Origin: Arthrinium phaeospermum
Taxonomy: Eukaryota; Ascomycota; Sordariomycetes; Amphisphaeriales; Apiosporaceae
NCBI GenBank assembly: GCA_006503535.1
Contig: QYRS01000009.1
Location: forward strand, 2,480,001-2,544,000
Length of the DNA: 64,000 bases
Direction of reading: 5' to 3'
Position numbers and translations under genes: made by a program. The notes beneath the pieces are model-generated. The model was not told where the DNA came from. It saw only the letters and a program-made list of their open reading frames with translations, and ran no database searches. Numbering within the stretch: position 1 is the stretch's first letter; each line of letters starts with the position of its first letter. This document shows positions 23,747-35,728 of the stretch, piece after piece.

Positions 23747-26700
23747 ATGATATGGGTGTAGACGCCTACGTTACTATTTGACTTTTTCTTTTTCCTTATT
23801 ATTTGCATGGCAACCGGCGTTCCAGAGAGGGTATATGAAATGGTTATTCTCACGGAATCCTGCTTTTGTTTTTCTTTAATTTTCAGCGACAGCATCGAGG
23901 GCATCTACGAGGCGTTTTTTCTTTTTCGGTAAATCCCAACGGTGGGATTTTGCAGCATGCATCACGAACATCTGAGGAGTTTACCGAGGAATTTGAGATA
24001 CACACATTTTCGGTTTAAGGGAGGGGATTGCCACGCGTATTATGCAAATGGCCGATGTAAGATTTGGGGAAACGGATTCAATGAGATACCCTTACGGTTC
24101 AGGAGGCGGACCAACAAACACGGTGGTATCTCACAGGGAGGAATGGATGAATATAGCTCACAGTTAGAGATGGCCCGTCAGCGATGACAATACGAGCCGT
24201 CCTATGGACTACGATACGAACAATTCAAAACAAATTGGTTCTACCAATAACAACAACAACAACCACGAACCTTCTCTGCGCGTGCAACACTGAACCCTTC
24301 ATGATGATACTTGGTGAAATTTCGCTATTCTTAACTTTTCCTGATCGATCGGCAAATTTCCAAGGTCGGTATGATGTAATGTCATCCGCTGCCTCGGGAT
24401 TTTAGAAGATCTTGGCAATCTTATCTTATCGAGACAGTTCGGCCCGAGTCTAGAAGGTCTTGGCATTTTAGCTTACACGGCTAATCGTTTTGCCGGTTCT
24501 ATTTCGGTGTCATGTCATGGGTAAGGGTTATCTAGGTACAATGCTTGTTCATCCTCACGACCTGGCTGTCCTTTCTCCTATAGTACTGCTCGTTCCGTCG
24601 TCGACTAATGCTTTGGACTCGATCACAAGATATTGCACCTACACTCAGTGTCGCGATTCGGCCGTTTTTGGAACAATACAGGCTTAGTTCTGAGCAGTAT
24701 ATGTGGCCAGCTGGCGGACAGCTGGCACCGATTCGAGGAGTGGTCACCTCACTATGTTCCAAGGTTGCCTTTCGTCTTCGTTGTGCGTGTATGTAGCGAG
24801 AGAGCTTGCTTGCCCCATAATAGGGATTTCATCACCGATGGAGAGTGCTATCAAGGTGAGCTCGCTTGCGAATGGGCTTTGTTGTATGGGGTGTGCGAGG
24901 GAAATAACTATTTGACTTGGAGGTCGCAGGCGGCTGAGTACATGTGAGGGAAGTTCAGGATCGACTGGGGATGGATTAGAGAAGCCCGTTCATGAAAATT
25001 GTTTTTCGAAGCTGGACCGGGATAGTTTTGTCAAGGAGGTTTCTAAACGGGTCTCTCAAGACGACAGAATTTGGGAGGTCATATGGGCTTTTTGTAATAG
25101 CAAAGGACTCAAGGACCCATGGTCTTCATTAGAGATGGCACCCCGTGGCTATTCCTTTCACCCGCGGTCTCTAGGCCATGTCCATTACGGGTTTCATGGA
25201 TTGTTATCTCTCCGGCCACTCCGCCTCGTACACAAACTCGAGTGGTTGGAGCAAGTGAAAGTGGTGATTAGTCGTATCACTCACTCACGTGTTGTTCGAT
25301 GGTGCTAAGTTCACCTTTGTGTTTAGATAGATATGAGCTCCAAGTTTTAGCATGAAAAGGACGGTATATAATAAGTGTCAAACAGGGGTTGGGACATGGC
25401 CCGCGAGAACATACCGATGTAAAGGTTTTACCTCTTTTCGGGGCAATATAAGTAATACTACTCTCGATGATAACTTATGTAATGAAGTTCTTATGTGGAA
25501 TACATATCTGGCGTGTGGTGGTACCAGCGGACGTCCGGCTATAGGGACGGTTTGTGGTGGACGCCAGCAGCTCAGGGTATCATCGGCGTCAGAATGGATA
25601 TATTCGTTTTGTTTGATGTTGCAGTGCAACGGGTGGGGATGAAATGCATACACCAGCAGAGACACCATGCTCGTGAGCTAGCCTCTCATGTATCCTCCCC
25701 TTCTAATAGACAGCATTCTATGTGCCATATAATTGCTCTTCGCCGTGCGACACGAGTCAAGCTAAGATCGATGACTCAGTAGACGGTATTTGAAGTTATC
25801 ACCATGACCGATCCTTGAGAGATGTGTTTATCTTCGCAACCTGGAATTGAAGCAAGCTGAAACATTGAATGGTGCATTACATGAGTATTGGTCGTTACGC
25901 GCAGCGATTATAAGTAACCAGGGGAGGGTCTTCCCGAACTGACACCTCCACAGTGATGGTGCTTGCCACCTTGGAAACGGGCAAGTAGGCAGTGTGCGTA
26001 AGAGTATGGTAATGAGGTCCCTGCTTACATGGTACTTGGATGGAACCCAGGTTGTTGATTCTGGATCTTAGTTGGCCTACAAACAGTATCGCAACGATGA
26101 AGACGTGGAAAGACCACCGACCGCAAGAACCGAGCAATGGTAGGTCCGTCATCCGCACCAGCGACACAGCCCTTTTGAAGATGTTACATATGCGGGGGCC
26201 AGCTGGCAGTCGCTTTGTGCCGAGATTCTTTATATCTCGTTTGATCACACGTGGAAATAATGCGTCCACGGGACATTTAAATAGAACACAGCCCCAGAAG
26301 AGGTTGGCCGACTTGGGCCTGGTTACGTAGTCTACTCACAACATCATCGGCCGTTAGATCTTTGGGCAGGATACCCAATCTAGCACGTCTCCATCTACAG
26401 TCACCGATCAGATTAGGCGGATCAGATAACAATGTGTCGTGTCCTCATCGATCATCATTGCAACAGTCTTCTGGTGGAGGATCTCTCAGCCAGTTGGTCA
26501 GGACATTTGGACCACAGTCGGGTATTCTACCTATGTCCACTCCGATGATCAAAGGCAGTTGATACAGAGAACTTGCGTGTTGGTAAATGCCATCTAATTA
26601 TAGCATGCCGATGTCATCTCCGATCGGGGTGTTATCCTACTCCTGGAGTCACGGCTTCTGGGAGCAGACAATTTCGGCAGACCGTGTGCACTGCCCGAAT

Positions 26701-29115
26701 CGCAATGTGGACCTCCGACTTCCCAATCTCCATGACCCATATTGTAGATGGCTGATGGTGATGTGGTGCTTGAAGGACCCAGTTGCAGATGGGTAGGGCG
26801 TGCTAAGTGCCCTGAGCAGATAACTCGGTTGATGAGGTTTTCTGGACCGCAACACCACGTGAAGAAGGACTCCCCAATGATCCGCAGCTCCTCAAATTGA
26901 TATGGGTAAAAGGGTTGGTCTAGCCACAGAGCGCTCGGATTGTTAGACGATGCTTGCTCATCCGTGATATAAGCGCTCCTGAGACGCGATATGTAGCGGT
27001 TGACTGCCGGTCGAGTCGAGACACGCTCGAGCGACAAGACCTGCCAGCCCTTGAAACAACCCAATTGCCGAGGAAACGAGTCACCCCAAACAGAAAAAAC
27101 GAGCAAACTCAGCTGTGCCTCGGCTCAATGGACCGGACCGCCCTGTCTACATGCCAATTTCACCAAAGGGTTAGGCCCAGGTCCACGACACGCGACACGG
27201 CTGTCTGTGTGGTTGTCCTCTCGTAACTCGCGCCGCTTGGAAATCTCGGGAGGCCCTCCCGAGCACGGACTCGGTGTCACGGTAGGATGGATCAGCCGCA
27301 TCGAATCGCTGCAGGAGTTGGAGCAGCCCAAAGCACTTACTTGCCTTAGCACTGCAACCTTTCAGAATTTGGCCGATGCGTTTTTTTTTCTTCACTATGA
27401 TTAGACGGGAAGTTTATTCGCCGTCAAATGACATGGGCATTGGGTACGAAGGTGCGGTCCACCTGAGTTGTGGCTTGAATCAAATTGCAGACCCTGACAG
27501 AGTAATTGATTGGCGGTAGTTGCCTGCTGTGGAAGGAAAAGGAAATAGGCAGTAGGCTTGGAAGCTTTGGAAGCTTTCCATGGAAGGAACAATGCAAAAA
27601 GGAAGTGTCAAGTTGCTCTTCCCCACCTGCCCTTGCTGCCCTCGTCATTTTTGATTGACAGCGCGAGTCAGCAGGTCCCAATCCGAAAATAAATCATTTA
27701 CCACGCGCCTATTCGAGAAACAAGACGCTCTGGGATTCGCACCCATCGCCTATTTTAGGGTCCATCTCGAGTTTTTGCTTGTCCTGCGCTTCTCGCTCAG
27801 CTCACAATGGGCCTGAAACGCCGTGCACAGACGGGTGCTCGTGAAAAAACACCGCCAAATAAAGGGACTAGCGCGGCTCGCAGCTGGCCCACACGCCACT
27901 GCCAGCATTGCGTTATCCCCCTTAACGCATGAATTCGTCCAATACTCTATTTTCTGCCTTCTTTTCTGCAGGGAGCGGCCGGCGCCTGCCTCATCATCGT
28001 CGTCATCGTCGTCGATGCTTCTGGGCGAATTGACCACCTGCCCTGCCGGCCATGACTCTGTCGACGGCGAGTTGGTTGGAAGGGCAGAGCACCTACATAC
28101 GTACGCAGCTGGCCGAAGGACCACACATAACACACCACAAACGTTTAACAAGCTGGCCTAACCAGGTACCCTACCTTGCACGGGCAACGGTTGCGGAGCC
28201 GCCTTTCCCTTTCTCCTTTCGCCAAGGAGCCCCGAACCAGACCTGTGGTTCACCATCTGCTCATTTTTATGTACGCCGCAGTCCTGTGCAATTCCCGTCC
28301 GGGCATGGGCACTCCTTATGGACCTGCTGCCAATCAACCATGGGCTGCGATCGCCCGGGAAAATTATTGATGACGGCCGGCTGACTACCTGTACGGACTA
28401 TTGGCCCGGCCCCTGAGTGTAGAAGACGCGAAGTCTTGGTAGTGCCGCCCAACGGCCGCGATTTAGGGCATTGCCGACAGACTGATCGCCTAGCCAGACC
28501 CCCATGCCAATAAGACTAAAAGTGATGGCCCAAAAAGCAAGATCGCAACAACTCGATCGTGGCTTGCGGTGATGCATGCTTGGGTATAGAACGCCCGACT
28601 ATTACAGTAACCCTATTCAACAGGCTCTGGTTGGCACGGGTGGTAGGACCGCCACACATGACTCCCCATGCTCAGCGGCCTCCTTTTATGGCTTGGCATC
28701 TCGTGAATTCATTTTGTCATGACAGTTTCTTAGCTGGGTTTGAGGTTGATTGGCCCGTCATATCCAGGCCCTGCCCTGCCGGCTCACTGGGTCCCCATCC
28801 TAGTCCCAGTCGCTATCCCAGTCCCCATCCCCCACTCTGGAGCGACATAGCCGTCTACGGGAGCTCCGCCAAGCCGCGCCATTGGCGACCAGAACCCGTC
28901 AAGGAACAAGAACCCATGCCAATCTTTCGATTCCATGCATCTATTTCTTTAAACTCCCGCCGGACGCCCGTTCCCTTTCCCGTCTTCTGTGCTGCCCGCC
29001 CACTTCGACCTACGACTACGTCTCTTCGACCTGAAGATCGACCAACCCGACAAGTCTGTGTTCAGCATCGTTGTCGCCCAGAGGCTCTTCGACTAATACC
29101 CACACCCAAGACAAG
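23747..29115. other. 5.4-kb spacer with ambiguous coding-like remnants
   Basis: The AT content is higher around 24.0-26.5 kb and falls towards the next gene. A minus-strand frame at about 26594-27129 stays open for over 170 codons, and nearby frames read protein-like between stops, but no domain, start or splice set is clear. ORFs between 27.7 and 29.1 kb on both strands overlap and look like chance or leader sequence. No RNA gene or transposon was found. Confidence 0.45.
26594..27129 (-). pseudogene. Possible decayed coding sequence, unknown
   Basis: The minus strand is open for more than 170 codons, with a coherent-looking middle part (for example YQFEELRIIGESFFTWCCGP). No ATG start fits well. 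Continuing 3' on the minus strand to about 26340, protein-like stretches appear in other frames, separated by stops (for example LGILPKDLTADDV). This would fit a gene broken by several frameshifts, but a chance ORF is about as likely. No family is recognised. Confidence 0.2.
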
Positions 29116-30811
29116 ATGCCGCTTGCAAGGGAGCCAAGCCAACGGTCCAAATGGATGAGATGGCACAACAACAACAACAGCAGCAGCAACAATGCTCCTA
29201 GTGCCGCCACGGCCAAGTATGTGATTCAGTATGAGCCCGGAGTGTCTTTTTCTTCCAAAATCATACTCATGGACTTTATCTTCTCTCTTTTACTAACCAT
29301 TGCTGTTTTTCAGCAACACCAGCAAACATGAGCCGGCGGAAATCATTCATTTGGGCGGTGCGCGTATCAGTGACCCTCCTCCAACAATCACGGAAGAGCG
29401 CCCGGTCACACAATGGTTCACCGTGCCTCCCCCGGATCTGCCTGCGTCATCTCCCGACCGGACGTCTCAAGACCACAGCCAGGACAAACGACTTCCGTCC
29501 CCGCCGCTCTCGGCAACGAGTTCCATGTTGAGCCCGCCGCCGCTCAATATCGGTGGTCAGACAAAAGGCAAGCCGCCGGCCCCTGTGCAGATCCCTGCTG
29601 CTCACCAAAGGATGCTGTCTCCCTTGCATTCGGATGCGTCAAATGGAGAATCGGCCTTCTCCCCGCCCTGGACCGGATCTTCGTCGAACACCCGGGGGTC
29701 GGCTGCTATGTTCTCCCCTTCTCCTAACCCTTTTGCCTGCAACCCGGTCTCTCCCAGTTCGAGCGTATCATCCAACGATTCGCCCGACCATGGTTTGAGG
29801 CGGTCTCGATCCGTGGCCGACATCAAAGACCGCTCGAAGGACCTCTCGAGATCCAACACAGCAGCCGGCCGCTTAAAATGGAGACCTTTCCCCAACAGCA
29901 CGCCGTCCGAGTCGGACGGCGAGACAGACGACATTTACGCAAGACAGCCAGCGACATCACGCATCGAATCGAGTTCCTCCGCCAGGACCTATCCGCCTCC
30001 GAGTCACCCTCCGCCTTCTGGACCTCTACCCGCCATCTCCCAGGTTTTATCCATGGGGGAGCCACAGCAACAGCAGCAGCAACGACCTGTGACGGCGACG
30101 GCAAAGACGCCAGCCCAACAGCAACCCTCTGCTGCGCCACCGCCTGTCCCAGGCCAAACCGGCCAGGTTTCTTCCCTGACTCGGTCATCGTCGCTGAACC
30201 GCCCTACAGTCTCACTGGTGGTTAACCCTAAGATCGGAGTGGCGAAAACGACGAGGCACACCCGCGAGGAGCGCCTCTGGCTGCATAGGAACTACCGGGG
30301 CGAGGCTAACTTCCTGCGCGCCTGGGGTCTATCGATCGACAACGAGGAAGATCGGGACGAGGGCGCCGCTCTTCTTCGCGAGCTGTGCCAGTCGGAGCAG
30401 GAGGCCAAATGGACCAAGAGCCAGCAACAACAGCAAATGGTCGACCAACGTGGAGAGCAACTCACCTTGATGAACAACAGCAACAACGCCGCCGACGGCG
30501 GACCCCTCCACGTGATTGTCGAGGAGCAAAACACGGGCCACAGCCCGCGGCAGCTCCCGCCCTACGGGTACAAGTACCCGGGGGTCATGGTGGAGGAGAC
30601 GCCCGTGACGACGATAGTGGCGGCCGACCACGAGGACGGCGTCAACCTGCGGATCCCCGTCAAGCCGCCGTGGTCCAACTCGGTGCAGCAGCACCAGCAA
30701 CAGCAACACCTGGCCAGGGTCGCCGCCGCCGCCAAGGATCACGCGCGGTCCGAGAGCGAGCATTCCGTGCTGGGTGCGTACCTCGATGTCCGAATGAGCC
30801 GCTTGGACTGA
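29116..30811 (+). CDS. Conserved-looking fungal protein of unknown function, Ser/Pro/Gln-rich
   Basis: Two exons (29116-29216, 29314-30811) give 532 residues. The 97-nt intron has donor GTATGTG, branch TACTAAC and acceptor TTTCAG, and splits an Asn codon. A start at 29071 would add 15 residues; 29116 is preferred for its better context (AAGATG). Residues up to about 300 are disordered and Ser/Pro-rich, with short Gln runs and a basic Ser-rich element (SRSVADIKDRSKD) that looks like a phosphorylation site cluster. The ordered part is an Arg/Trp-rich block near 330-390 (HTREERLWLHRNYRGEANF), followed by an acidic helix. More Gln repeats follow, and an acidic-to-basic tail ends in MSRLD. No catalytic motif, signal peptide or membrane segment is visible. 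The function is unknown; a regulatory or scaffold role would be a guess. Confidence 0.7.
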
Positions 30812-31896
30812 TTTGTTGAATTTTTTGTGCTACGAACAGGAGACGTTTATCACCGCGATCGGATGAGCTATGAATCTCATTACTCGGAGGAGTCGAACTT
30901 TATATAGTGGTGTGTGTACTTGATATATACGGGGGAGGGCATTATTGGTGGGTTGGTTACATTGGGTGGTTTCTTTTGTTCCCATCTTCTCTTTTTTCTA
31001 CTGCGACAAGCAGCATTCATAGCGGTGGCGCATTGGGACGGACGGCAGGGCTGATTAATATGTTTTTTTTTGTTGGTTCTTGGTTCCCCGTCATTTCATG
31101 GGGGAACCGGGGGATATGGTGGTGGTAGTGGTTGTACAAATACTCATCAATGTATATATATAGTAACCTTAGCTAGACTGGCAGACGGGAGCAGCAGCCA
31201 TCATCGGCTGGCTTTTCGGGAAGAATGTAACAGAGATCATTCGAATCAAGCTTCTATTAGCTCCCTCTGTTGTTGCTTGTAAACTTCAGCGGTGCATACT
31301 ATTCAGTTAGTAATTGCTTGGAGGTAGGGAAACGGGATTCAAGTCGGTGCCCCGTGGCGGACATCTCCTTCGCTAAATGAGTTGAACATCCCCTTCCATG
31401 TGTTGAAACGCTTACTTTACAGTGCATGCACGTAATTGGTCACTTGTTTATCCATTGTCGCAATTGAAAACTGCAACAAGAGCCATTTCGATAGGGATGG
31501 GTATCAATAGTTACCTAGGTTGGATCGGTACAAAGGCGTTGTTGAATGCCGTAGCCAGCGTTGGGCGCAGCAGCAAGCTGACAACAACCGGAAACGACAA
31601 TGGCGACAAGACGACTGGTGCGCAAATAGTTTGCTGGACTGGAGGATAGCACATGCGACGTACATAACAACGATACGACTATGTAGGTTTGTACAGTTGC
31701 ACCATGTTCTGTATTGTCCGTCACGCGACTAGAAATCATGGCAATTGCTGGAGTCGACGGATGCAAATCTTCGGAAATCTGATGGTGCGTGTTGATGCAT
31801 TGTAAGATAGAATTCTTTCCTTAGGAATAGTATGCGATGTATATGAGGTAGTTTACGACGTATTGTTTATATGAATCAGACAACGATAAGGTTGAA
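30812..31896. other. Spacer between the 29-kb gene and tRNA-Glu
   Basis: A 3' flank of about 1.1 kb containing short GT- and TA-rich stretches. Only short overlapping ORFs (under 85 codons) are present and nothing functional is recognised. Confidence 0.55.
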
Positions 31897-31968
31897 TCCC
31901 ATATAGTGTAACGGCTAACATACCGCGTTTTCACCGCGGAGCTCGGGGTTCGATTCCCCGTATGGGAG
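31897..31968 (+). tRNA. tRNA-Glu (TTC)
   Basis: A 72-nt intronless tRNA. The acceptor stem is TCCCATA/TATGGGA with discriminator G. The anticodon stem CCGCG/CGCGG encloses TTTTCAC, giving anticodon TTC (decodes GAA/GAG). The T arm CGGGG-TTCGATT-CCCCG carries the standard B box. The D arm has the short TAGTGTAACGGCTA form typical of eukaryotic tRNA-Glu. Confidence 0.95.
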
Positions 31969-31993
31969 CTACAATAGCATCATACAACTTCTC

Positions 31994-31998
31994 TTTTT
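31994..31998 (+). terminator. Pol III terminator of tRNA-Glu
   Basis: A TTTTT run begins 26 bases past the tRNA end, followed within five bases by a second T run. This is a suitable RNA polymerase III stop, slightly further away than usual. Confidence 0.6.
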
Positions 31999-32901
31999 GC
32001 ATTTTTCTCGACCACTTTGTTTCAATAGCAAATCCCATTTCAATTTTAAAAGGCTCTCCTCTGTTTATAGCCTGGAATACTATCCGTTCACCAACCAGTA
32101 CCGGATGCCATTACATTTGCTGGTTACGCATCTGAGGCACGTAATCTAATATTTGCTGTAGGCGGCCCTGAACTTGCGACAGAAGCACCCCTCGGAAAGC
32201 CGGAGATATGCATTTGATCTCGAAACCAAAGCTCCAGGGCTGCATGACTCTGCTGGTATCTTGTTTGATATGAGGCAGCTCATCGCAATTGTACATATAT
32301 TCCATAGTAGTCAAAAGCCATCCTTAGGCAGCGAGTACATCTGACTGAGCCAAGTGCATTGCATTCATTCACTGAGACAACCGACATACCCCGAGTCCCC
32401 TAGTACAACAGCAATGAAAAACAGAGAAAACACTTCATTGGCGAGATGGGATATCTTTTGCATTGCAGCAGCAGCCACTACTGCTACATCTATACACAAC
32501 CTGAGGAGAGGGACCAATGCCAACCCCCGATCTGTCCGAAACGGTCAGTCATGGCGTGGCCAGATCCGGCCACAGACAAGCACGCTGTGGAACACCGTCC
32601 AGGAAGTAGCAAGCAACGCAGCGCTTTGGTGTATGTGGCTTCAAAAGCCGATCCTCACTATCCTCGCTCAGAAAAAAAAAACATGACTACCAAGCAAATG
32701 TTCGTGAATAACGTCTTCCATATCTCCTCCGACCAACTTCCTCATTTCCGCTGTAGTCGTCTGTTTCAATAGTCATGCAAGAAAAGGCCATGCGAAGCGA
32801 TATCCGCACTCCACCGGACATGGCAGGTTTGTTTGCCGGTTCAGAATGGAACGTCCCCAGTTGCTGTCGCACATCCTCAAGTAAATTTGCTCCCATTTGT
32901 C
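31999..32901. other. Spacer between tRNA-Glu and the USP gene
   Basis: About 0.9 kb with short ORFs in several frames and no motif. A GTAAGA donor-like word sits right after the USP stop region on the minus strand, so a further 3' exon of that gene cannot be fully excluded, though the protein end already looks complete. Confidence 0.5.
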
Positions 32902-35728
32902 TTACCCGTTTCCTGTCTTAGCGCCCCCTTCGTCGTCGTCGTCGATCGACTCTGTGCTCATTTTCCGGCTTTGCATCACCTTGAGTGCCGCACCTTCGTT
33001 GGACTCCATCTTATGCAATCGCTCCTTCTTAAGTGCTTCTTCACCACTGGCCACGTCAAACACTTCCTCATACTCCGAATCCTCTCCCTCGCTGTCTGGG
33101 CTGGGATCTGGGCTCGGGTCACTCGTTTCCTTAGTGATGGCTTCCAGAGGCCCTGGGGTTTGAGCAGTCGGGTCGAGCATGGAAGCAGGCTCTGGGGTCG
33201 GAGTTGGCGCACGCCTACCGCCGCTCCGGGCAAGTATTGCGTTGACGTCGAGGGGTTTGATCGTGGGATCGAATGCGGCAGGCAACCCGACGGCGACGGC
33301 GACACGGTGGGCTTCTTCGTCGGGCGCGATGGTGGGTTCAAGCTCGTAAATGCTGTTGTTGTCGCTATCCGCTTCGTGCTTTTGACCGCCTAATATGCTC
33401 AAATAGCTGTGACGGCCGGGGTCTTGCGCTCGCTTGGCCTTCTTCTTCTCGCGCTTCTCGTTGGGCCTAACAACCACGACAGGCACCGGCGAATACTGGA
33501 GGCAGTATTTCGAGAAGCTGTTGTAGCTACTAAAGAATCCTTGTACACTATCCAGGGACCGACCTTTAGTGCCAACGATTAACATAGACGGCTCGTGTAT
33601 CGCGATCTGGAAGGAAGCAGGTCAGCAAAAGCTTCAATGTCCCGCCAGGACTTTGCGACTGCCCGCCCGTTCAAGCCGCATCAACTGCGCTGTGTAACCC
33701 GACCACTCTGCATCAGCAATCGAGGAGGTCCCCGCCAAGCCAAGCCAGGATTGCAACGGCATTCCATAGGTATAAGCGCTGTCGCAGCCAGCATGGCAAA
33801 GGGAAACAATGCGCCGCAACTTACGAAGGACTGGAACGTGTTGTGCAGTTTTCCAACAGCGTATTCCACCACAAGCGATATCGCCAAATCTTTGATATTC
33901 TTCGACTGGATATGCTGCATCAATTGTTTGGCGGCATCCTGGTACGACTTGTCTGTTGGCCGCACTTGGGTCTCGATGACACGGACACACACTATCTCGT
34001 CTCCGTCATCGACAAGTTCGTCCAGCAGCCACTGCAGGGCGTGGTCGGAATACGAGTTGTCGTCCACGCCGACCATGAAGGTGCGACTGCTCCTAGTCTT
34101 CTGGTACCCGTCATGCCGGAAATTGAGAGTCAACGATATTGGATTCTCTTTTGTCGGCGGTTCATTAGAGGCGATATTGTCGAATCCAACATGCTGTTGA
34201 AATCTATGCGGGGAAGGCGAGTGTGTCAGCGTGTCGGCAGCCATCGAACAGGCGAAATCGCGCAAACATGCGGATGGGAAGGAAATGGGAAATGCTGGGT
34301 TCAGAACACGAAGAGGTAATGTAACGATGATAGCTAAGGACGACCAGCCACTGAGCCGTTCGGGGGAAAGTGGGTGCAAGGTGAAATTGGCTTGGCGGCA
34401 GGTCGGAGGTCGACAATCGTCAGATGTTTTGCGAAACCTCGTTGGAGTGGTTACAACCCAATGGATTGGCAGTGGTGGGAAACGAAAAGGATCGCCAAGC
34501 GCTGAGTCAAACTCAGAGAGGGGCAGGCTGGGATTGGCGGGGAACCATCGAGTGCCAAGCGAAGACTATCTGGGGTCGAGGGGGCTTTTATTCAAGAGGC
34601 AGCCCGAAGGGTGTATTGGTAAATCTGCAACCAGCATTGCAGCAAGCATAAGCTGGAGTCTAACGGCAGGCGATGCAGCCCCCGAGGACCCCGTGGATGC
34701 GAGTCGAGATGACGTCTCAGGCCAGGGCGAATAGGCGTCCGAGGACACACCGTTCGTCCATCCCCACGATCCAAACGGCGTGGAGGAGCCCATCCCCGGC
34801 AACGGCACGTGAGGGATGCCGCATCTGGGTGCAGGTACACGCTGAATGGCTTGTACTCGCTTGCGTGTGGTGTGCCATGTGATGCACCCCTCACGACACG
34901 ATGCTGGAGTGACGAACCCCCAGGAGTGGCTCTCGTTCTTGCAGCTAACCCCTCCAGAGGAGCTAAAAGCAGAGCTCCAATTCTCTTGAGTCGAGGCCAT
35001 AGCGGGCCGCAGTTGCAGCGTCGCGCAGTTGTGGCCCGATCAAGGGTCATCCCGCGGGATGCTAACACCATTCGACGTCGTTTGGGCTGATCTCGAGCTC
35101 GAAACTTGCCGCATGCAAATAGCGACATAAGAGCAAAACAGAGCCTCCTCCCCAGCAACAACAACGCGACAACAACCTCTCAATTGTGTATCGCAATGTG
35201 TGTGACCTTGTCAAAGAGACGATGATTGGGCACGAATGAAGAGGGGTTCGCAGAGAGGGAGAAAAGAAAAGGTTCGGCAACAACAGCAAAGGGGACGATG
35301 ACAATAGAGAATTTAGTAACTCACCGACGATGCGGAGGCGATGCATCCCGAATTCTGCTGCTGCCATGGGGCTTCTTCAATCCTTGCGGCAACTTGGGGT
35401 TGTGAGGCTGCCGGAAACTGACGCTGGAGACAGATGGCTTCCTAGACAATGGGCCAGGGCCGCTACTGCCGGGACTAGGGGCGGTTTCCGCACCGGGGCT
35501 AGGGACAGTCTCGTTGCCGGGCGTCGAAATGCTGCTAGCGCTCGTGTCGTCTTTGACATCTGCCCTCGATGAGGACTCGCCATTGCTCTCGTGGGCATTG
35601 TTCGGGGTGCTTGGCTGGGACGCCTGGTGGCCGGCATCGTCGAAATAGTCTCTCCGTCGCGGCGTGGGTTGCGATCTAGGCGAGACCTCGCTCGCGGGGC
35701 TCTGCACGGGGGTGGCGACTCGCGACAT
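32902..35728 (-). CDS. Universal stress protein (USP) domain protein with long disordered tails
   Basis: Three exons on the minus strand (35728-35325, 34203-33825, 33606-32902) give 495 residues. Intron 1 is 1121 nt (GTGAGT...CATAG) and intron 2 is 218 nt (GTAAGT...TCCAG); both are long for this genome, but the joins are in frame and rebuild the family order. Residues 1-130 are Ser/Pro-rich. A linker (HVGFDNI) leads to the USP fold at about 175-309, starting FMVGVDDNSYSDHAL and ending VPVVVVRP. The nucleotide-loop motif is partial: G273-T-K-G276 is present, but the Gly-Ser/Thr expected nine residues later reads Phe-Ser, so ATP binding is doubtful. The C-terminal 190 residues are acidic and Ser/Pro-rich. 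An in-frame ATG lies just upstream of exon 2, so a shorter form is possible. Fungal USPs of this layout are poorly characterised. Confidence 0.82.
34204..35324 (-). other. 1121-nt intron 1 of the USP gene
   Basis: Bounded by a perfect GTGAGT donor at 35324 and a CATAG acceptor at 34204. No internal exon with flanking splice sites keeps the frame. The last part, next to exon 2, is open in the exon-2 frame and contains an ATG, so it could serve as an alternative first exon. Confidence 0.65.

Noticed and set aside
27720..27755. B-box-like word resembling a tRNA T arm (minus strand)
   Set aside because: The T stem is mismatched and no acceptor, D or anticodon arm fits nearby.
28559..29158. 199-codon ORF ahead of the 29-kb gene
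   Set aside because: It overlaps exon 1 of the supported gene in another frame and has only Pro-rich low complexity; this is leader sequence.
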